Shown: positions 28,148-36,781 of the stretch, piece after piece | Layout of the letters: each line of letters starts with the position of its first letter | How positions within the stretch are numbered: the first letter of the stretch is position 1 | DNA from: Microbacterium sp. T2.11-28 | GTDB taxonomy: Bacteria; Actinomycetota; Actinomycetes; Actinomycetales; Microbacteriaceae | DNA length: 64,000 nt | Direction: 5' to 3' | NCBI RefSeq assembly: GCF_950097975.1 | Contig: NZ_CATNHF010000028.1 | Coordinates: forward strand, 186,001-250,000 | Translations under genes and position numbers: made by a program | Notes under the pieces: generated by a model | Seen by the model: only the letters and a program-made list of their open reading frames with translations | What the model was told of the DNA's origin: nothing | Database searches by the model: none

Positions 28148-29200
28148 TCAGCCGTACGCCTCGAGCCACTCGTACGCCTGGTCCTCCCACGTCGCGTAGC
28201 GATGCGGGTAGGCGGACACCTGCACCGCCTGCGCGGCGGCGCCGAACTCCATGTCGCGCCACCCGTCGATGTCGAGGAGCCCGCGTGTGGCGGTCCCGTT
28301 GGGGTCGCCGGGGCCGCCGAAGAAGGCGGCCGTCGCCCGCCGCGGATCGCGCACCTCGTCGGCTGAGCCCCATCCCATGCTGGGCCGCTGCTGGAACAGC
28401 CCGAGCGAATCGTGGGTGCCGTAGTCGACGTTGCGGATCCAGGACTCGACCATGGCCGTCGCGAGCGCGATGGCGATGCCCTTCTCGGGGACGCCGAGCT
28501 CCCGCCCGACCGCGATGATCGTCTTCACGCCCCGGACCTGCTCGTCGTCGAGGACGACCCGCTTGGCCGCGGACCCGGACGAGGATGCCGACTTCCGCGC
28601 GGCCGACGCCGCGGCCGGTGCGGCCGCCCGCCCGGGGATCTCGAGCTTCTGACCGGGGTAGATGATCGACGAGGTCGTGAGATCGTTCGCGCGCAGGAGC
28701 CGCGCCAGGCTGACCCCCTCGCTGCGGGCGATCGCCCAGAGGGTGTCGCCCTTCGTCACGGTGTGCGTGCCTGCGCCGCGCGCGTCTGAGGCTCCATGGG
28801 ACGTGTCCCGTGACACCGCCTTCGCGCGGTGCATCGTCGTCGCGCTCTCCGACGGCGAGAGCCTGAGGACGTCGCCGGGGTGGATGATCGACTTCCAGCC
28901 GAGGCCGTTCCACGCCAGGACGTCGGCGGTGCGCAGGCCGTGCCGCGCAGCGATCGCGCTGACGGTGTCGCCGCGGACGACGGTGTGGCTCTTCGGGCGT
29001 GCGGACGCCTGTGCGAGGGCGGTCGCCGCTGAGGCGAGCGCCTCCACCGTGCCGGCGGCCGCAGGGAGTCCGCGCAGCTGAGCCCGCTCGGCGGGCGCGC
29101 TGGGCCCGGCGTGCGCGGGGCTGCCCGTCAGGGACAGGGCGATCGTCCCGATGACGGCGACCGGTGCCGTCGTCGTCGTGAATGGTGTCGTGCGTCTCAA
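28148..29200 (-). CDS. Secreted LysM protein with lytic-transglycosylase-like domain
   Basis: A 350-residue exported cell-wall protein. A signal peptide (about 1-31, ending SPAHA) is followed by two LysM peptidoglycan-binding domains (71-115, HTVVRGDTVSAIAARHG; 145-189, HTVTKGDTLWAIARSEG), a Ser/Ala linker and a C-terminal domain (about 217-350). That domain has a transglycosylase-like core: ATAMVES with the candidate catalytic E252, then DSLGLFQQRPSMGWG. The start is TTG, supported by AGGGGGAA 6-7 bases upstream. It lies between the PASTA kinase and the Rv2175c-like gene, which suggests a role in wall remodelling. Confidence 0.85.
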   Translation of the reverse strand: MRRTTPFTTTTAPVAVIGTIALSLTGSPAHAGPSAPAERAQLRGLPAAAGTVEALASAATALAQASARPKSHTVVRGDTVSAIAARHGLRTADVLAWNGLGWKSIIHPGDVLRLSPSESATTMHRAKAVSRDTSHGASDARGAGTHTVTKGDTLWAIARSEGVSLARLLRANDLTTSSIIYPGQKLEIPGRAAAPAAASAARKSASSSGSAAKRVVLDDEQVRGVKTIIAVGRELGVPEKGIAIALATAMVESWIRNVDYGTHDSLGLFQQRPSMGWGSADEVRDPRRATAAFFGGPGDPNGTATRGLLDIDGWRDMEFGAAAQAVQVSAYPHRYATWEDQAYEWLEAYG

Positions 29201-29338
29201 GAGCTTCCCCCTCGTTTCGACCTCGCCACGCTGTCACGGATGTATACAGGTGTCAACCAGAGTGACCAAAGTGAAAGATGTGACTTCCTCAGACCGATCG
29301 CGGCGTCGACGAGGCGATCCGGGTGCGATAGTGGAGGG

Positions 29339-29689
29339 GTGACCGGTGAATCCACCCCCTCCTATCCCACGGAATGGCTGTCGCTCCCTGAGCTCGTCGA
29401 GCTGACCGGCGAGCCGCTCGGGCGCATCCGCCGCTTCCTCGATGAGAAGCAGCTCGTGGGCTCGCGCCGGGACGGCGCGCTGCGGGTGCCGTCCGTCTTC
29501 CTCGTCGATGCGGCGCCGCTCGGCAACCTCCGCGGGACCATCATCGTTCTGCAGGACGCCGGCTTCTCGGACGACGAGGTCATCGACTGGCTCCTGGCGC
29601 ACCACGAGTCGATCGGGATGCCTCCCATCGAGGCGCTGCGCGCCGGGCGCAAGAGCGAAGTCCGCCGCGTCGCGCAGGCAGAGGCCTGA
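29339..29689 (+). CDS. Rv2175c-family DNA-binding protein
   Basis: A 116-residue protein with an N-terminal winged HTH (LSLPELVELTGEPLGRIRRF) and a second helical domain (LRGTIIVLQDAGFSDDEVIDWL, RAGRKSEVRRVAQ). It matches Rv2175c, the DNA-binding substrate whose phosphorylation by PknL on an N-terminal threonine reduces DNA binding. Threonines 2, 6 and 11 are available in its short tail MTGESTPSYPTEW. The GTG at 29339 is chosen because the conserved region starts soon after it. It is divergent from the LysM gene and convergent with the prenyl synthase. Confidence 0.85.
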   Translation: MTGESTPSYPTEWLSLPELVELTGEPLGRIRRFLDEKQLVGSRRDGALRVPSVFLVDAAPLGNLRGTIIVLQDAGFSDDEVIDWLLAHHESIGMPPIEALRAGRKSEVRRVAQAEA

Positions 29690-29707
29690 GCAGATCCGTC
29701 GCAGCCG

Positions 29708-30799
29708 TCAGGCTGCGCGGGCGACGGCGGCGCGCGCCAGATCCCGCAGGGCGCCGACGGCGGCGTTGTCCAGTGCTGCGCCGCTGAGTGCCCGGTCGGC
29801 CTCGCCGGCGTAGCGGGCGATCAGCTGCTCCACGCGCTCGAGGGCGCCGGAGTCGACGATGGTGCGCTGCAGCGACGCGATCTGCTGATCGTCCAGAGCC
29901 GGGTCTCCGAGCAGCTCGTCGATGGTGCGGCGGGCGCCCGCGGTGACGGTCTCTCGCGCGTAGGCGATGAGGAGGGTCCGCTTGCCCTCGCGCAGGTCGT
30001 CGCCCGACGGCTTCCCGGTCACCGCGCTGTCGCCGAAGACGCCCAGGACGTCGTCGCGCAGTTGGAACGCGAGCCCCAGCGGCAGCCCGAATCGCGCGAG
30101 CGCGTCGCGCTGGGCCTCCGAGGCGCCGGCCAGTGCCGCTCCGATGATCAACGGCTGCTGCACGCTGTAGCGCGCGGACTTGAACGTTGCCACCCGCAGC
30201 GCGCGCCCCGCGTGCTCAGCGTCGGGGACGGTCGCCGCCGCAGCCTCCTCGGCGATGTCGAGGTACTGGCCGACCGTCACGTCCCGCCGCATCCGCGCGT
30301 ACTCGGCGCGCGCGGAGGCGGCATGAGGGGCTGCACGCAGGCCCTCCTCGAACAGATCGTCGCTCCACGCCACCAGAAGGTCGCCCAGCAGGATGGCGGC
30401 GGAACGGCCGAACACCGCCGAGGGGCCGTTCCAGCGCGCGGCGCCGTGCGCGGCCTCGAGGGCGCGGTGCGCCGCCGGCCGGCCGCGCCGTGTGTCCGAG
30501 TTGTCGATGAGGTCGTCGTGGACGAGGGCCGCCGCGTGGAAGATCTCCAGCGCGCCCGCCGCGGCCACGACGTCGTCGCCGGGGAGGGCAGGACGGCCGC
30601 TCCCGGCATCGGCGACCGCCTGCCATCCCGTCAGGCAGAAGCGGGCGCGCAGACGCTTGCCGCCGTCGATCGTGTCGGCCGCCGAGCGGGCGAAGGACAC
30701 GGCATCGGGGCCGAGCTCGTCGGCCTCGGCGAGGCGGTCCTCGGCGAACCTCTCCATCCGCTGGGAAACTGCCACGATCGCATCTGCGGAGAGTGTCAC
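29708..30799 (-). CDS. Polyprenyl (geranylgeranyl-type) diphosphate synthase
   Basis: Elongates allylic diphosphates with isopentenyl diphosphate to C15-C20 or longer chains for quinones, carotenoids or carrier lipids. Its 363 residues have the first Asp-rich motif VHDDLIDNSDTRRGRP and the second FQLRDDVLGVFGD, as in mycobacterial IdsA/GrcC proteins; the gene pair with the Rv2175c homologue matches idsA2 in M. tuberculosis. Chain length cannot be told from the residues before the first motif with confidence. The GTG start has TAGGCT six bases upstream, indicating a leaderless mRNA. Confidence 0.9.
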   Translation of the reverse strand: MTLSADAIVAVSQRMERFAEDRLAEADELGPDAVSFARSAADTIDGGKRLRARFCLTGWQAVADAGSGRPALPGDDVVAAAGALEIFHAAALVHDDLIDNSDTRRGRPAAHRALEAAHGAARWNGPSAVFGRSAAILLGDLLVAWSDDLFEEGLRAAPHAASARAEYARMRRDVTVGQYLDIAEEAAAATVPDAEHAGRALRVATFKSARYSVQQPLIIGAALAGASEAQRDALARFGLPLGLAFQLRDDVLGVFGDSAVTGKPSGDDLREGKRTLLIAYARETVTAGARRTIDELLGDPALDDQQIASLQRTIVDSGALERVEQLIARYAGEADRALSGAALDNAAVGALRDLARAAVARAA

Positions 30800-30805
30800 A
30801 GGCCT

Positions 30806-30834
30806 AGCCTAGTTCTGACGCTCCCGCGTACAAT
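30806..30834. promoter_or_regulatory. Divergent -10 elements of the prenyl synthase and DUF3040 genes
   Basis: Minus-strand TAGGCT at 30806-30811 is six bases before the prenyl synthase GTG. Plus-strand TACAAT at 30829-30834 is 31 bases before the DUF3040 ATG. The two promoters stand back to back within 30 bp. Confidence 0.5.
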
Positions 30835-30865
30835 CGGAGCACTCGAGACCTCAAGAGGGGGATGC

Positions 30866-31255
30866 ATGCCACTGTCAGAGCAGGAGCAGCGTCTGCTGGA
30901 CGAGATGGAGCGCCATCTCATGCGCAACGACGCGGATGTCGTGAGCGCGCCCCGCGAGGGGCAGTCCCTCAGCTACCGCAACATCGTCTACGGGAGCGTG
31001 CTCGTCCTCCTCGGCCTCGCCGGTCTAGTGATCGGCGTGTCGACCTCGCTGGTCATCGTCGGGGTCATCGCGTTCCTCCTCATGGTCGGCGGCGTCGTGC
31101 TCGCGGTCACGCCGACGCGGGGCGGCATCGCACGGCCGCGCACCGAGGGCTCGCGCAAGACGGCCCCGGCCGGAGGCGCGTCGCGACCGGCCGGCTCCGG
31201 TTCCTTCATGGATCGCATGAACGACCGCTGGGACCGCCGGCAGGACCGCGACTGA
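30866..31255 (+). CDS. DUF3040 membrane protein
   Basis: A 129-residue actinobacterial DUF3040 protein: a conserved N-terminal helix MPLSEQEQRLLDEMERHL, two membrane helices (about 41-61 and 63-85), and a basic, flexible C-terminal tail. The family is restricted to Actinobacteria and is often found just before mraZ, as here. Its function is unknown. The ATG at 30866 is preferred over 30862, with GAGGGGG upstream. A strong terminator follows, so it is separate from the dcw operon. Confidence 0.87.
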   Translation: MPLSEQEQRLLDEMERHLMRNDADVVSAPREGQSLSYRNIVYGSVLVLLGLAGLVIGVSTSLVIVGVIAFLLMVGGVVLAVTPTRGGIARPRTEGSRKTAPAGGASRPAGSGSFMDRMNDRWDRRQDRD

Positions 31256-31290
31256 CCGCCTGACGCGCCGCGCACGCGGCTCACCCACTC

Positions 31291-31322
31291 AAAGCACCGA
31301 CCTTCGGGTCGGTGCTTTTTTT
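31291..31322 (+). terminator. Rho-independent terminator after the DUF3040 gene
   Basis: A perfect 12-bp stem (AAAGCACCGACC and its complement) closed by the TTCG tetraloop, running into seven T residues. It is the clearest intrinsic terminator of the window and insulates the dcw cluster. Confidence 0.92.
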
Positions 31323-31368
31323 GCGTTGTGGGGGAGTCCGCGCTCATCAGGGGCGAGTTTGCCTAGTT

Positions 31369-31394
31369 AAGTGGAGGAAAGTGGAGTAAAGTGG
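31369..31394 (+). promoter_or_regulatory. Triple AAGTGG box, MraZ operator
   Basis: AAGTGG occurs at 31369, 31379 and 31389, with an exact 10-bp period (the last two as AAAGTGG). Direct GTGG-containing repeats with 10-bp spacing before mraZ are the known binding sites of the MraZ oligomer, so the gene probably regulates its own operon. Confidence 0.8.
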
Positions 31395-31436
31395 CGACAA
31401 CTTCAGGCGGCCGGGCAGAGAAGGGGGTGAGGCTCG

Positions 31437-31868
31437 ATGTTGTTGGGTACCTACACCCCGAAGCTCGACGACAAGGGCCGCGTCATCCTCCCGGCCAAGT
31501 TCCGCACCGATCTGGGCGACGGCGTCGTCGTCACGCGGGGTCAGGAGCGCTGCCTCTACGTCTTCAGCACCAAGGAGTTCGAGCGCATCTACGAGCGCAT
31601 CCGCGAAGCTCCGCTGACCAACAAGCAGGCGCGCGACTTCCAGCGCATGTTCCTGTCGGGAGCGAGCGACGAGAAGCCGGACAGCCAGAGTCGCATCACC
31701 GTGCCGCCGCACCTGCGCGCCTACGCGAACCTCGGTCGCGAGCTCGTCGTGACCGGTGTCGGAGCCCACGCCGAGATCTGGGACGCGGAGGCCTGGAACG
31801 AGTACTCCCAGAACAACGAAGACACCTACTCGGACATGGAGCAGGAGGTGATCCCCGGCCTCTTCTGA
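31437..31868 (+). CDS. mraZ: Transcriptional regulator MraZ
   Basis: First gene of the division and cell-wall cluster. The 143-residue protein has two tandem MraZ/AbrB-like domains (about 1-70 and 75-143), starting [21 protein letters not shown], with the conserved DxKGR element; the second repeat has [13 protein letters not shown]. It forms a ring oligomer that binds direct repeats upstream of its own gene. Three such repeats lie 43-68 bp before the start. The 3-prime gap to rsmH is 98 bp. Confidence 0.96.
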   Translation: MLLGTYTPKLDDKGRVILPAKFRTDLGDGVVVTRGQERCLYVFSTKEFERIYERIREAPLTNKQARDFQRMFLSGASDEKPDSQSRITVPPHLRAYANLGRELVVTGVGAHAEIWDAEAWNEYSQNNEDTYSDMEQEVIPGLF

Positions 31869-31966
31869 GCCGTGATCCTGACTCCCAGCCGCACGCCCTG
31901 ACACACTTCCCCGGTGCCAGGTCGGGGCGGATGGGGATCAGGATCCCGGGTCGCCTGCCGCACATC

Positions 31967-32926
31967 ATGAACCTCCGCGACATCCACACCCCGGTGCTCC
32001 TCGACCGCTGCGTCGAGCTGCTCGCCCCCGCCCTCCAGCGCGAGGGCGCGGTGCTCGTCGACGCCACCGAGGGCATGGGCGGCCACTCCGAGGCGCTGCT
32101 GGAGCGCTTCCCGCAGGTGCACCTCATCGGCCTCGACCGCGACACCGACGCCCTGCGGATCGCCGGTCAGCGGCTGGCGCGGTTCGGAGAGCGCGTCACC
32201 CTCGTGCACACCGTCTACGACGGCATCGCCGACGCGGTCGCCTCGACGGGGCGCAGCGCGGTCGACGGCATCCTGTTCGACCTCGGCGTCTCGTCGCTGC
32301 AGCTCGACGAGGCCGACCGCGGGTTCGCCTATTCGCAGGACGCTCCTCTCGACATGCGCATGGACCAGACCGCCGGGACGACCGCCGCCGACATCCTCGC
32401 GACGTACGGTGAGGGCGATCTGCGGCGCATCTTCGAGCGCTACGGCGAGGAGAAGCTCGCCGGCCGCTACGCGCGGGCGATCCTCGCCGCCCGCAGCCGG
32501 GAGCCGATCACGCGGTCGGCGCAGCTCGTCGACATCCTGGTCTCCGCAACGCCGGCGGCGGTCCAGCGGGAACGGTCCGGTCACCCGGCCAAGCGCGTGT
32601 TCCAGGCGCTGCGCATCGAGGTCAACCGCGAGCTCGCCGTCCTCGAGACGGCGATCCCGGCGGCGATGGATCTCCTGCGGGTCGGGGGGCGCATCGTCGT
32701 CATGTCGTACCAGTCGCTGGAGGACCGCCTCGTCAAGCGCGCGTTCGCCGACGCGACGACGTCGACGGCGCCCGCGGGTCTGCCCTTCGAGCCGCCCGAG
32801 CACGCCCCGCGGTTCTCGCTGCTCGTGCGTGGTGCGGAGATGGCCTCCGAGGAGGAGCGCGCCCGCAATCCTCGTGCCACTCCGGTGCGTCTGCGCGCCG
32901 CCGAACGGGTGAGGGAGGCCTCATGA
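31967..32926 (+). CDS. rsmH: 16S rRNA (cytosine-1402-N4)-methyltransferase
   Basis: Methylates N4 of C1402 in the decoding centre of 16S rRNA using S-adenosylmethionine. The 319-residue protein starts [19 protein letters not shown], and has the SAM motif [31 protein letters not shown] and the [19 protein letters not shown] region. The in-frame ATG at 31931 has a weak G-rich sequence before it and would add 12 residues; 31967 fits the family better. The ftsL start overlaps its stop by four bases. Confidence 0.94.
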   Translation: MNLRDIHTPVLLDRCVELLAPALQREGAVLVDATEGMGGHSEALLERFPQVHLIGLDRDTDALRIAGQRLARFGERVTLVHTVYDGIADAVASTGRSAVDGILFDLGVSSLQLDEADRGFAYSQDAPLDMRMDQTAGTTAADILATYGEGDLRRIFERYGEEKLAGRYARAILAARSREPITRSAQLVDILVSATPAAVQRERSGHPAKRVFQALRIEVNRELAVLETAIPAAMDLLRVGGRIVVMSYQSLEDRLVKRAFADATTSTAPAGLPFEPPEHAPRFSLLVRGAEMASEEERARNPRATPVRLRAAERVREAS

Positions 32927-33522
32927 GCGTCAACGCCTGGGACAGCGAACCGCTCCTCGCGGCATTTCCGTTGGCAGATCCGTCGCGGCGGGAGGATGCC
33001 GACCGCCGGCTCCACGCCGTCACGGCACCGGCGGCCGCGCGCCGGCCGAGGCTGCTCTACGGCGTGATCGCCGTCGCCGGCGCGGTGGCGATCGCCGGGG
33101 CCCAGATGGGACTGTCGATCCTCATGACGCAGGGCTCGTACGAGCTCAAGGAGCTCACAACGCAGCAGCGCACCGTCGACTGGCAGAAGCAGATCCTCGA
33201 GGACGACGTCGCCGGGCTCAGCTCGCCCCAGTACCTGGCCGCCAACGCGGCCGCGCTCGGGATGGTCACCGGCCAGGCGCCCAGCTACCTGCGCCTGAGC
33301 GACGGCGGGATCATCGGCGCCGGCAAGGCGGCGTCGGGGACCTCCAGCATCGAAGCGCTGAAGAAGGCCGCCGTCCCCAACGCGCTGGCCGGCGGCGTGC
33401 CGCTGGCGACCGATCCGGACTCCAGCCTCGGCTCCGGTGCGACCTCGGATCCCGAGCTCGTCATCGACCCCGCCGTCCCTCCCGCCGTCGCCGACGGCCT
33501 CCCGACCCCGAACACCCACTGA
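32923..33522 (+). CDS. ftsL: FtsL-like septum formation protein
   Basis: A 199-residue bitopic membrane protein at the ftsL position. A short cytosolic N-terminus leads to one membrane helix (about 44-66), then a coiled-coil-like stretch (72-100, [17 protein letters not shown]) as expected of FtsL/DivIC. Sequence similarity is weak, as usual for the family, so the call rests on topology and context. The C-terminal 80 residues are Pro/Ser/Ala rich and probably disordered in the wall. It would join FtsQ and recruit FtsW-FtsI. Confidence 0.82.
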   Translation: MSVNAWDSEPLLAAFPLADPSRREDADRRLHAVTAPAAARRPRLLYGVIAVAGAVAIAGAQMGLSILMTQGSYELKELTTQQRTVDWQKQILEDDVAGLSSPQYLAANAAALGMVTGQAPSYLRLSDGGIIGAGKAASGTSSIEALKKAAVPNALAGGVPLATDPDSSLGSGATSDPELVIDPAVPPAVADGLPTPNTH

Positions 33523-33525
33523 GCC

Positions 33526-35340
33526 ATGACCACACGAGCAACTCGCAGTCCGCGCCGCCGCACCGTCATCGCGCTGCTGGTCGTGCTGTCGGTGATCGCG
33601 GCCTTCGTCGTGCGCCTCGTCGACATCCAGGTGGTCAACGCCAGCGATCACATCGAGCAGTCGCAGAAGCTCGCCAGCGGCACCAAGATCACCCTTCGCG
33701 GCACCCGCGGCGACATCGTCGACACCGACGGCAGCGTGCTGGCGACCAGCACCCTCGTCTACGACGTGTCGATCGACCCGCAGCTGGCCGCACAAGGCAT
33801 CAAGAAGCGCGACGCCGACGGGACCGTCGTGAAGGGGGCCGACGGCAAGCCCGAGATGATCGCGTGGCCGGAGCTGGCGGCGCGGATCGCGGCGGTCACG
33901 GGACAGAAGACGGAGGACGTCACGGCGATCGTCGTCGACAAGCTCGCCACCGATCCGCACTCCCAGTGGGCGCAGGTCAAGCGCTACGTGTCGACCGAGA
34001 CCTATCGCGAGCTGGCCGCCCTCGATCTGCCGTTCCTCACCTTCACGGCGGTGCCCTCGCGCACCTACCCCGACGGTGCGGTCGCGGGCAACGTGATCGG
34101 CTTCCTGAACTCGGACGGGGACGCCCTCGAGGGCGTCGAGAAGCTCCAGAACTCCTGTCTGGCGGCGCAGAACGGCACGCTGACCTATCAGCGCGGCCGC
34201 GACGGCGTGAAGATCCCGGGCACCGAGGTGGAGAAGGCGGCCGTCGACGGCGGCACGCTGCAGCTCACCCTCGACAGCGACCTGCAGTGGTACATGCAGC
34301 AGCTCATCTCCGAGGAGTCCGCGCGGTACAAGGCCGAGTGGGGCGGCATCATCGTCATGGAGGTGGCCACGGGGAAGATCCGCGCGTTCGCCGAGACCTC
34401 CTCCGTCGACCCCAACGATCCGGCCGCCTCGAAGGCCGAGGACCGGGGCTCCCGCCTCGCGCGGTTCTCCTACGAGCCCGGCTCGACGTACAAGCCGGTG
34501 ACGGCGGCGACCGTCATCGAGAAGGCCGGCCTCACCCACCTGTCGTCGGTGGTCGTCCCGTCCAAGATGACGTTCGACAACGGGGCGGTCATCAACGACT
34601 CCGAGTCGCACGCCACCGAGACGATGACGCTCACCGGCGGCCTCGTACGATCCTCGAACGTCGCGATGTCGCAGTTCGGCGCCCTCGTCGACCCGCAGAC
34701 GCGCTACGAATACCTGACCAAGTTCGGGGTGGGGGAGAAGACGGCGCTGAACTGGTCGGCAGAGCCCGACACCGGCTTCCGCCTCCTCCCGGAGGACTGG
34801 GACAACCAGACCTACTACACGACGACCTTCGGGCAGGCCTTCACCGTCACCGCCACCCAGGTGGCCAGTGTGTACCAGACGATCGCCAACGGCGGCGTGC
34901 GGATGCCGGCGCAGCTGGTCGAGTCCTGCACCCACGCCGACGGGACCGTGGTCACCCCCGACCTACCCGAACCGGTTCGGGTCATCGAGGAGTCGACGGC
35001 CGACGAGGTCGGGCTCATGCTCGAGAACGTCTTCGCACAGGGCACGCTCGCCGACGACATCAAGATCGACGGATACCGGATGGCGGGCAAGACGGGCACC
35101 GCGCAGATCTACAACGGCAAGGGCGGGTACAAGAAGAACCTGTATTTCACCTCGCTCGTGGGTTACGCGCCCGCCGAGGATCCGCAGTACGTTGTATTGA
35201 CGGTCTTCGACGAGCCCAAGAAGGAGCGGATGTCGTCGGCCAACCGCTCGGTCTTCAAGAAGGCGATGACCCAGGTGCTCAAGCACTACCGCATCATGCC
35301 CTCCGAGTCGGACACCCCCCTGCTCCCGTTGACCGACTGA
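33526..35340 (+). CDS. ftsI: Septal penicillin-binding protein (FtsI/PBP3 type transpeptidase)
   Basis: Class B penicillin-binding protein that crosslinks septal peptidoglycan. The 604 residues have a membrane anchor (about 14-33), the pedestal domain with RGTRGDIVDTDG, and the transpeptidase domain with the nucleophile S320 in STYKPV, the S376-S377-N378 triad, and KTGTA from K522. It lies 3 bp after ftsL and 28 bp before murF. It should work with FtsW as polymerase-crosslinker pair. Confidence 0.95.
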   Translation: MTTRATRSPRRRTVIALLVVLSVIAAFVVRLVDIQVVNASDHIEQSQKLASGTKITLRGTRGDIVDTDGSVLATSTLVYDVSIDPQLAAQGIKKRDADGTVVKGADGKPEMIAWPELAARIAAVTGQKTEDVTAIVVDKLATDPHSQWAQVKRYVSTETYRELAALDLPFLTFTAVPSRTYPDGAVAGNVIGFLNSDGDALEGVEKLQNSCLAAQNGTLTYQRGRDGVKIPGTEVEKAAVDGGTLQLTLDSDLQWYMQQLISEESARYKAEWGGIIVMEVATGKIRAFAETSSVDPNDPAASKAEDRGSRLARFSYEPGSTYKPVTAATVIEKAGLTHLSSVVVPSKMTFDNGAVINDSESHATETMTLTGGLVRSSNVAMSQFGALVDPQTRYEYLTKFGVGEKTALNWSAEPDTGFRLLPEDWDNQTYYTTTFGQAFTVTATQVASVYQTIANGGVRMPAQLVESCTHADGTVVTPDLPEPVRVIEESTADEVGLMLENVFAQGTLADDIKIDGYRMAGKTGTAQIYNGKGGYKKNLYFTSLVGYAPAEDPQYVVLTVFDEPKKERMSSANRSVFKKAMTQVLKHYRIMPSESDTPLLPLTD

Positions 35341-35368
35341 CGCGAGCACGCACGAGGAGATCCACCCC

Positions 35369-36781
35369 ATGATCCGGATGACGCTCGCCGAGGTGGCCCA
35401 GGCGGTCTCGGGAACCCTTCAGCTCCACGGCTCCGACACGCCCGACACGGTCGTCTCCGGGGTCGTCGACACCGATTCGCGCGCGATGACGGCGGGCGGC
35501 GTGTTCGTGGCCAAGCCCGGCGAGGTCACCGACGGGCACCGCTTCGTCGGAGCGGCCGTGGCGGCGGGCGCCACCGCCGCGATCGTCGAGCATCCGGTCG
35601 ACGACGCGGTGTCGCAGATCGTCGTGCCGGACGCCGTCCGTGCGCTGGCCGACCTCGCGCGCGACGTCGTCGCGCGCGTGCGGGCCGGCGGCGCGCTCGA
35701 GATCGTCGGGATCACCGGCTCCAACGGCAAGACGACGACCAAGAATCTCCTCGCCCGGATCCTGCAGGACGAAGGCGAGACCGTGGCACCCCGCGACTCG
35801 TTCAACAACGAGGTCGGCGCTCCGGTGACCATGCTGCGCGTCACCGAGGACACCCGCTACCTCGTGAGCGAGTTCGGCGCCTCGCGCATCGGCCGCATCG
35901 CCGAGCTCGCGGGCCTCGTGCACCCCGATGTGGGCGCCGTGCTCATGGTCGGGCTCGCGCACGCCGGCGGCTTCGGCGGCGTCGAGGAGACGCAGCGGGC
36001 GAAGACCGAGCTCGTCGAAGCCGTCCGCCCGGGCGGAGTGGCCGTGCTCAACGCGGACGATCCGCGGGTGGCGGCCATGGCCGCCGTCGCCGAGGCTCGC
36101 GGCGTCTCGGTGCGCTGGTTCGGACGCTCGAGCGCCGCGCAGGTGCGCGCCGAGGACGTCGAGGTCACCGCGTCCGGCACCACGTGCACGATCGTGGTCG
36201 GCGAGGAGCGGCTGCCGCTGCGCCTGCGCGTGCTGGGGGAGCACCACGTCATGAACGCCCTGGCCGCGCTCACCGTCGCCGAGACGCTCGGCGTTCCCGT
36301 CGCGACCTCGATCGCCCGGCTGGAGACGGTCGACATCGCCGAGAGGTGGCGCATGCAGCCCCTCGGGTCGGACCGGGTCCGCATCATCAACGACGCGTAC
36401 AACGCGAGCCCCGATTCGATGGCGGCCGCCCTGCGCACGATCGCGCAGATCGCCGAGCCCGGCCAGCGCAAGGTGGCGGTGCTCGGCGCCATGAGCGAGC
36501 TCGGAGAGTACGCGGGCGAGGAGCACGACCGCGTCGGCCTGCTCGCGGTGCGTCTGCGCTTCGAGCGGATCGTGGTCGTCGGCTCCGCCGCGCGACGCCT
36601 GTACCTCGCCGCGATCGGCGAGGGATCGTGGGACGGCGAGGCGGTGTTCTTCGAGACGCAGGACGAGGCGTACGACTACCTCGTCGGCGAACTGCGCGAC
36701 GGCGACCGCGTGCTCGTGAAGTCGTCGAACTCGGCGGGACTCCGTCATCTCGGCGATCGTCTGGGAGAATCGTTCTCGTGA
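35369..36781 (+). CDS. murF: UDP-N-acetylmuramoyl-tripeptide-D-alanyl-D-alanine ligase
   Basis: Adds D-Ala-D-Ala to the UDP-MurNAc-tripeptide. The 470-residue Mur ligase has the ATP loop GITGSNGKTTT with K121, the carbamylation and metal region with FNNEVGAPVT, and the MurF-specific NDAYNASPDSMAAA. These features separate it from MurE, which is not found in this window. GAGGAG precedes the ATG by 9 bases. The mraY start overlaps its stop (GTGA). Confidence 0.95.
   Translation: MIRMTLAEVAQAVSGTLQLHGSDTPDTVVSGVVDTDSRAMTAGGVFVAKPGEVTDGHRFVGAAVAAGATAAIVEHPVDDAVSQIVVPDAVRALADLARDVVARVRAGGALEIVGITGSNGKTTTKNLLARILQDEGETVAPRDSFNNEVGAPVTMLRVTEDTRYLVSEFGASRIGRIAELAGLVHPDVGAVLMVGLAHAGGFGGVEETQRAKTELVEAVRPGGVAVLNADDPRVAAMAAVAEARGVSVRWFGRSSAAQVRAEDVEVTASGTTCTIVVGEERLPLRLRVLGEHHVMNALAALTVAETLGVPVATSIARLETVDIAERWRMQPLGSDRVRIINDAYNASPDSMAAALRTIAQIAEPGQRKVAVLGAMSELGEYAGEEHDRVGLLAVRLRFERIVVVGSAARRLYLAAIGEGSWDGEAVFFETQDEAYDYLVGELRDGDRVLVKSSNSAGLRHLGDRLGESFS

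Noticed and set aside
35369..36781. Possibility that the ligase after ftsI is murE and murF is missing
   Set aside because: NDAYNASPDSM and FNNEVGAPVT are MurF features, and no DNPR-type MurE specificity motif is present.
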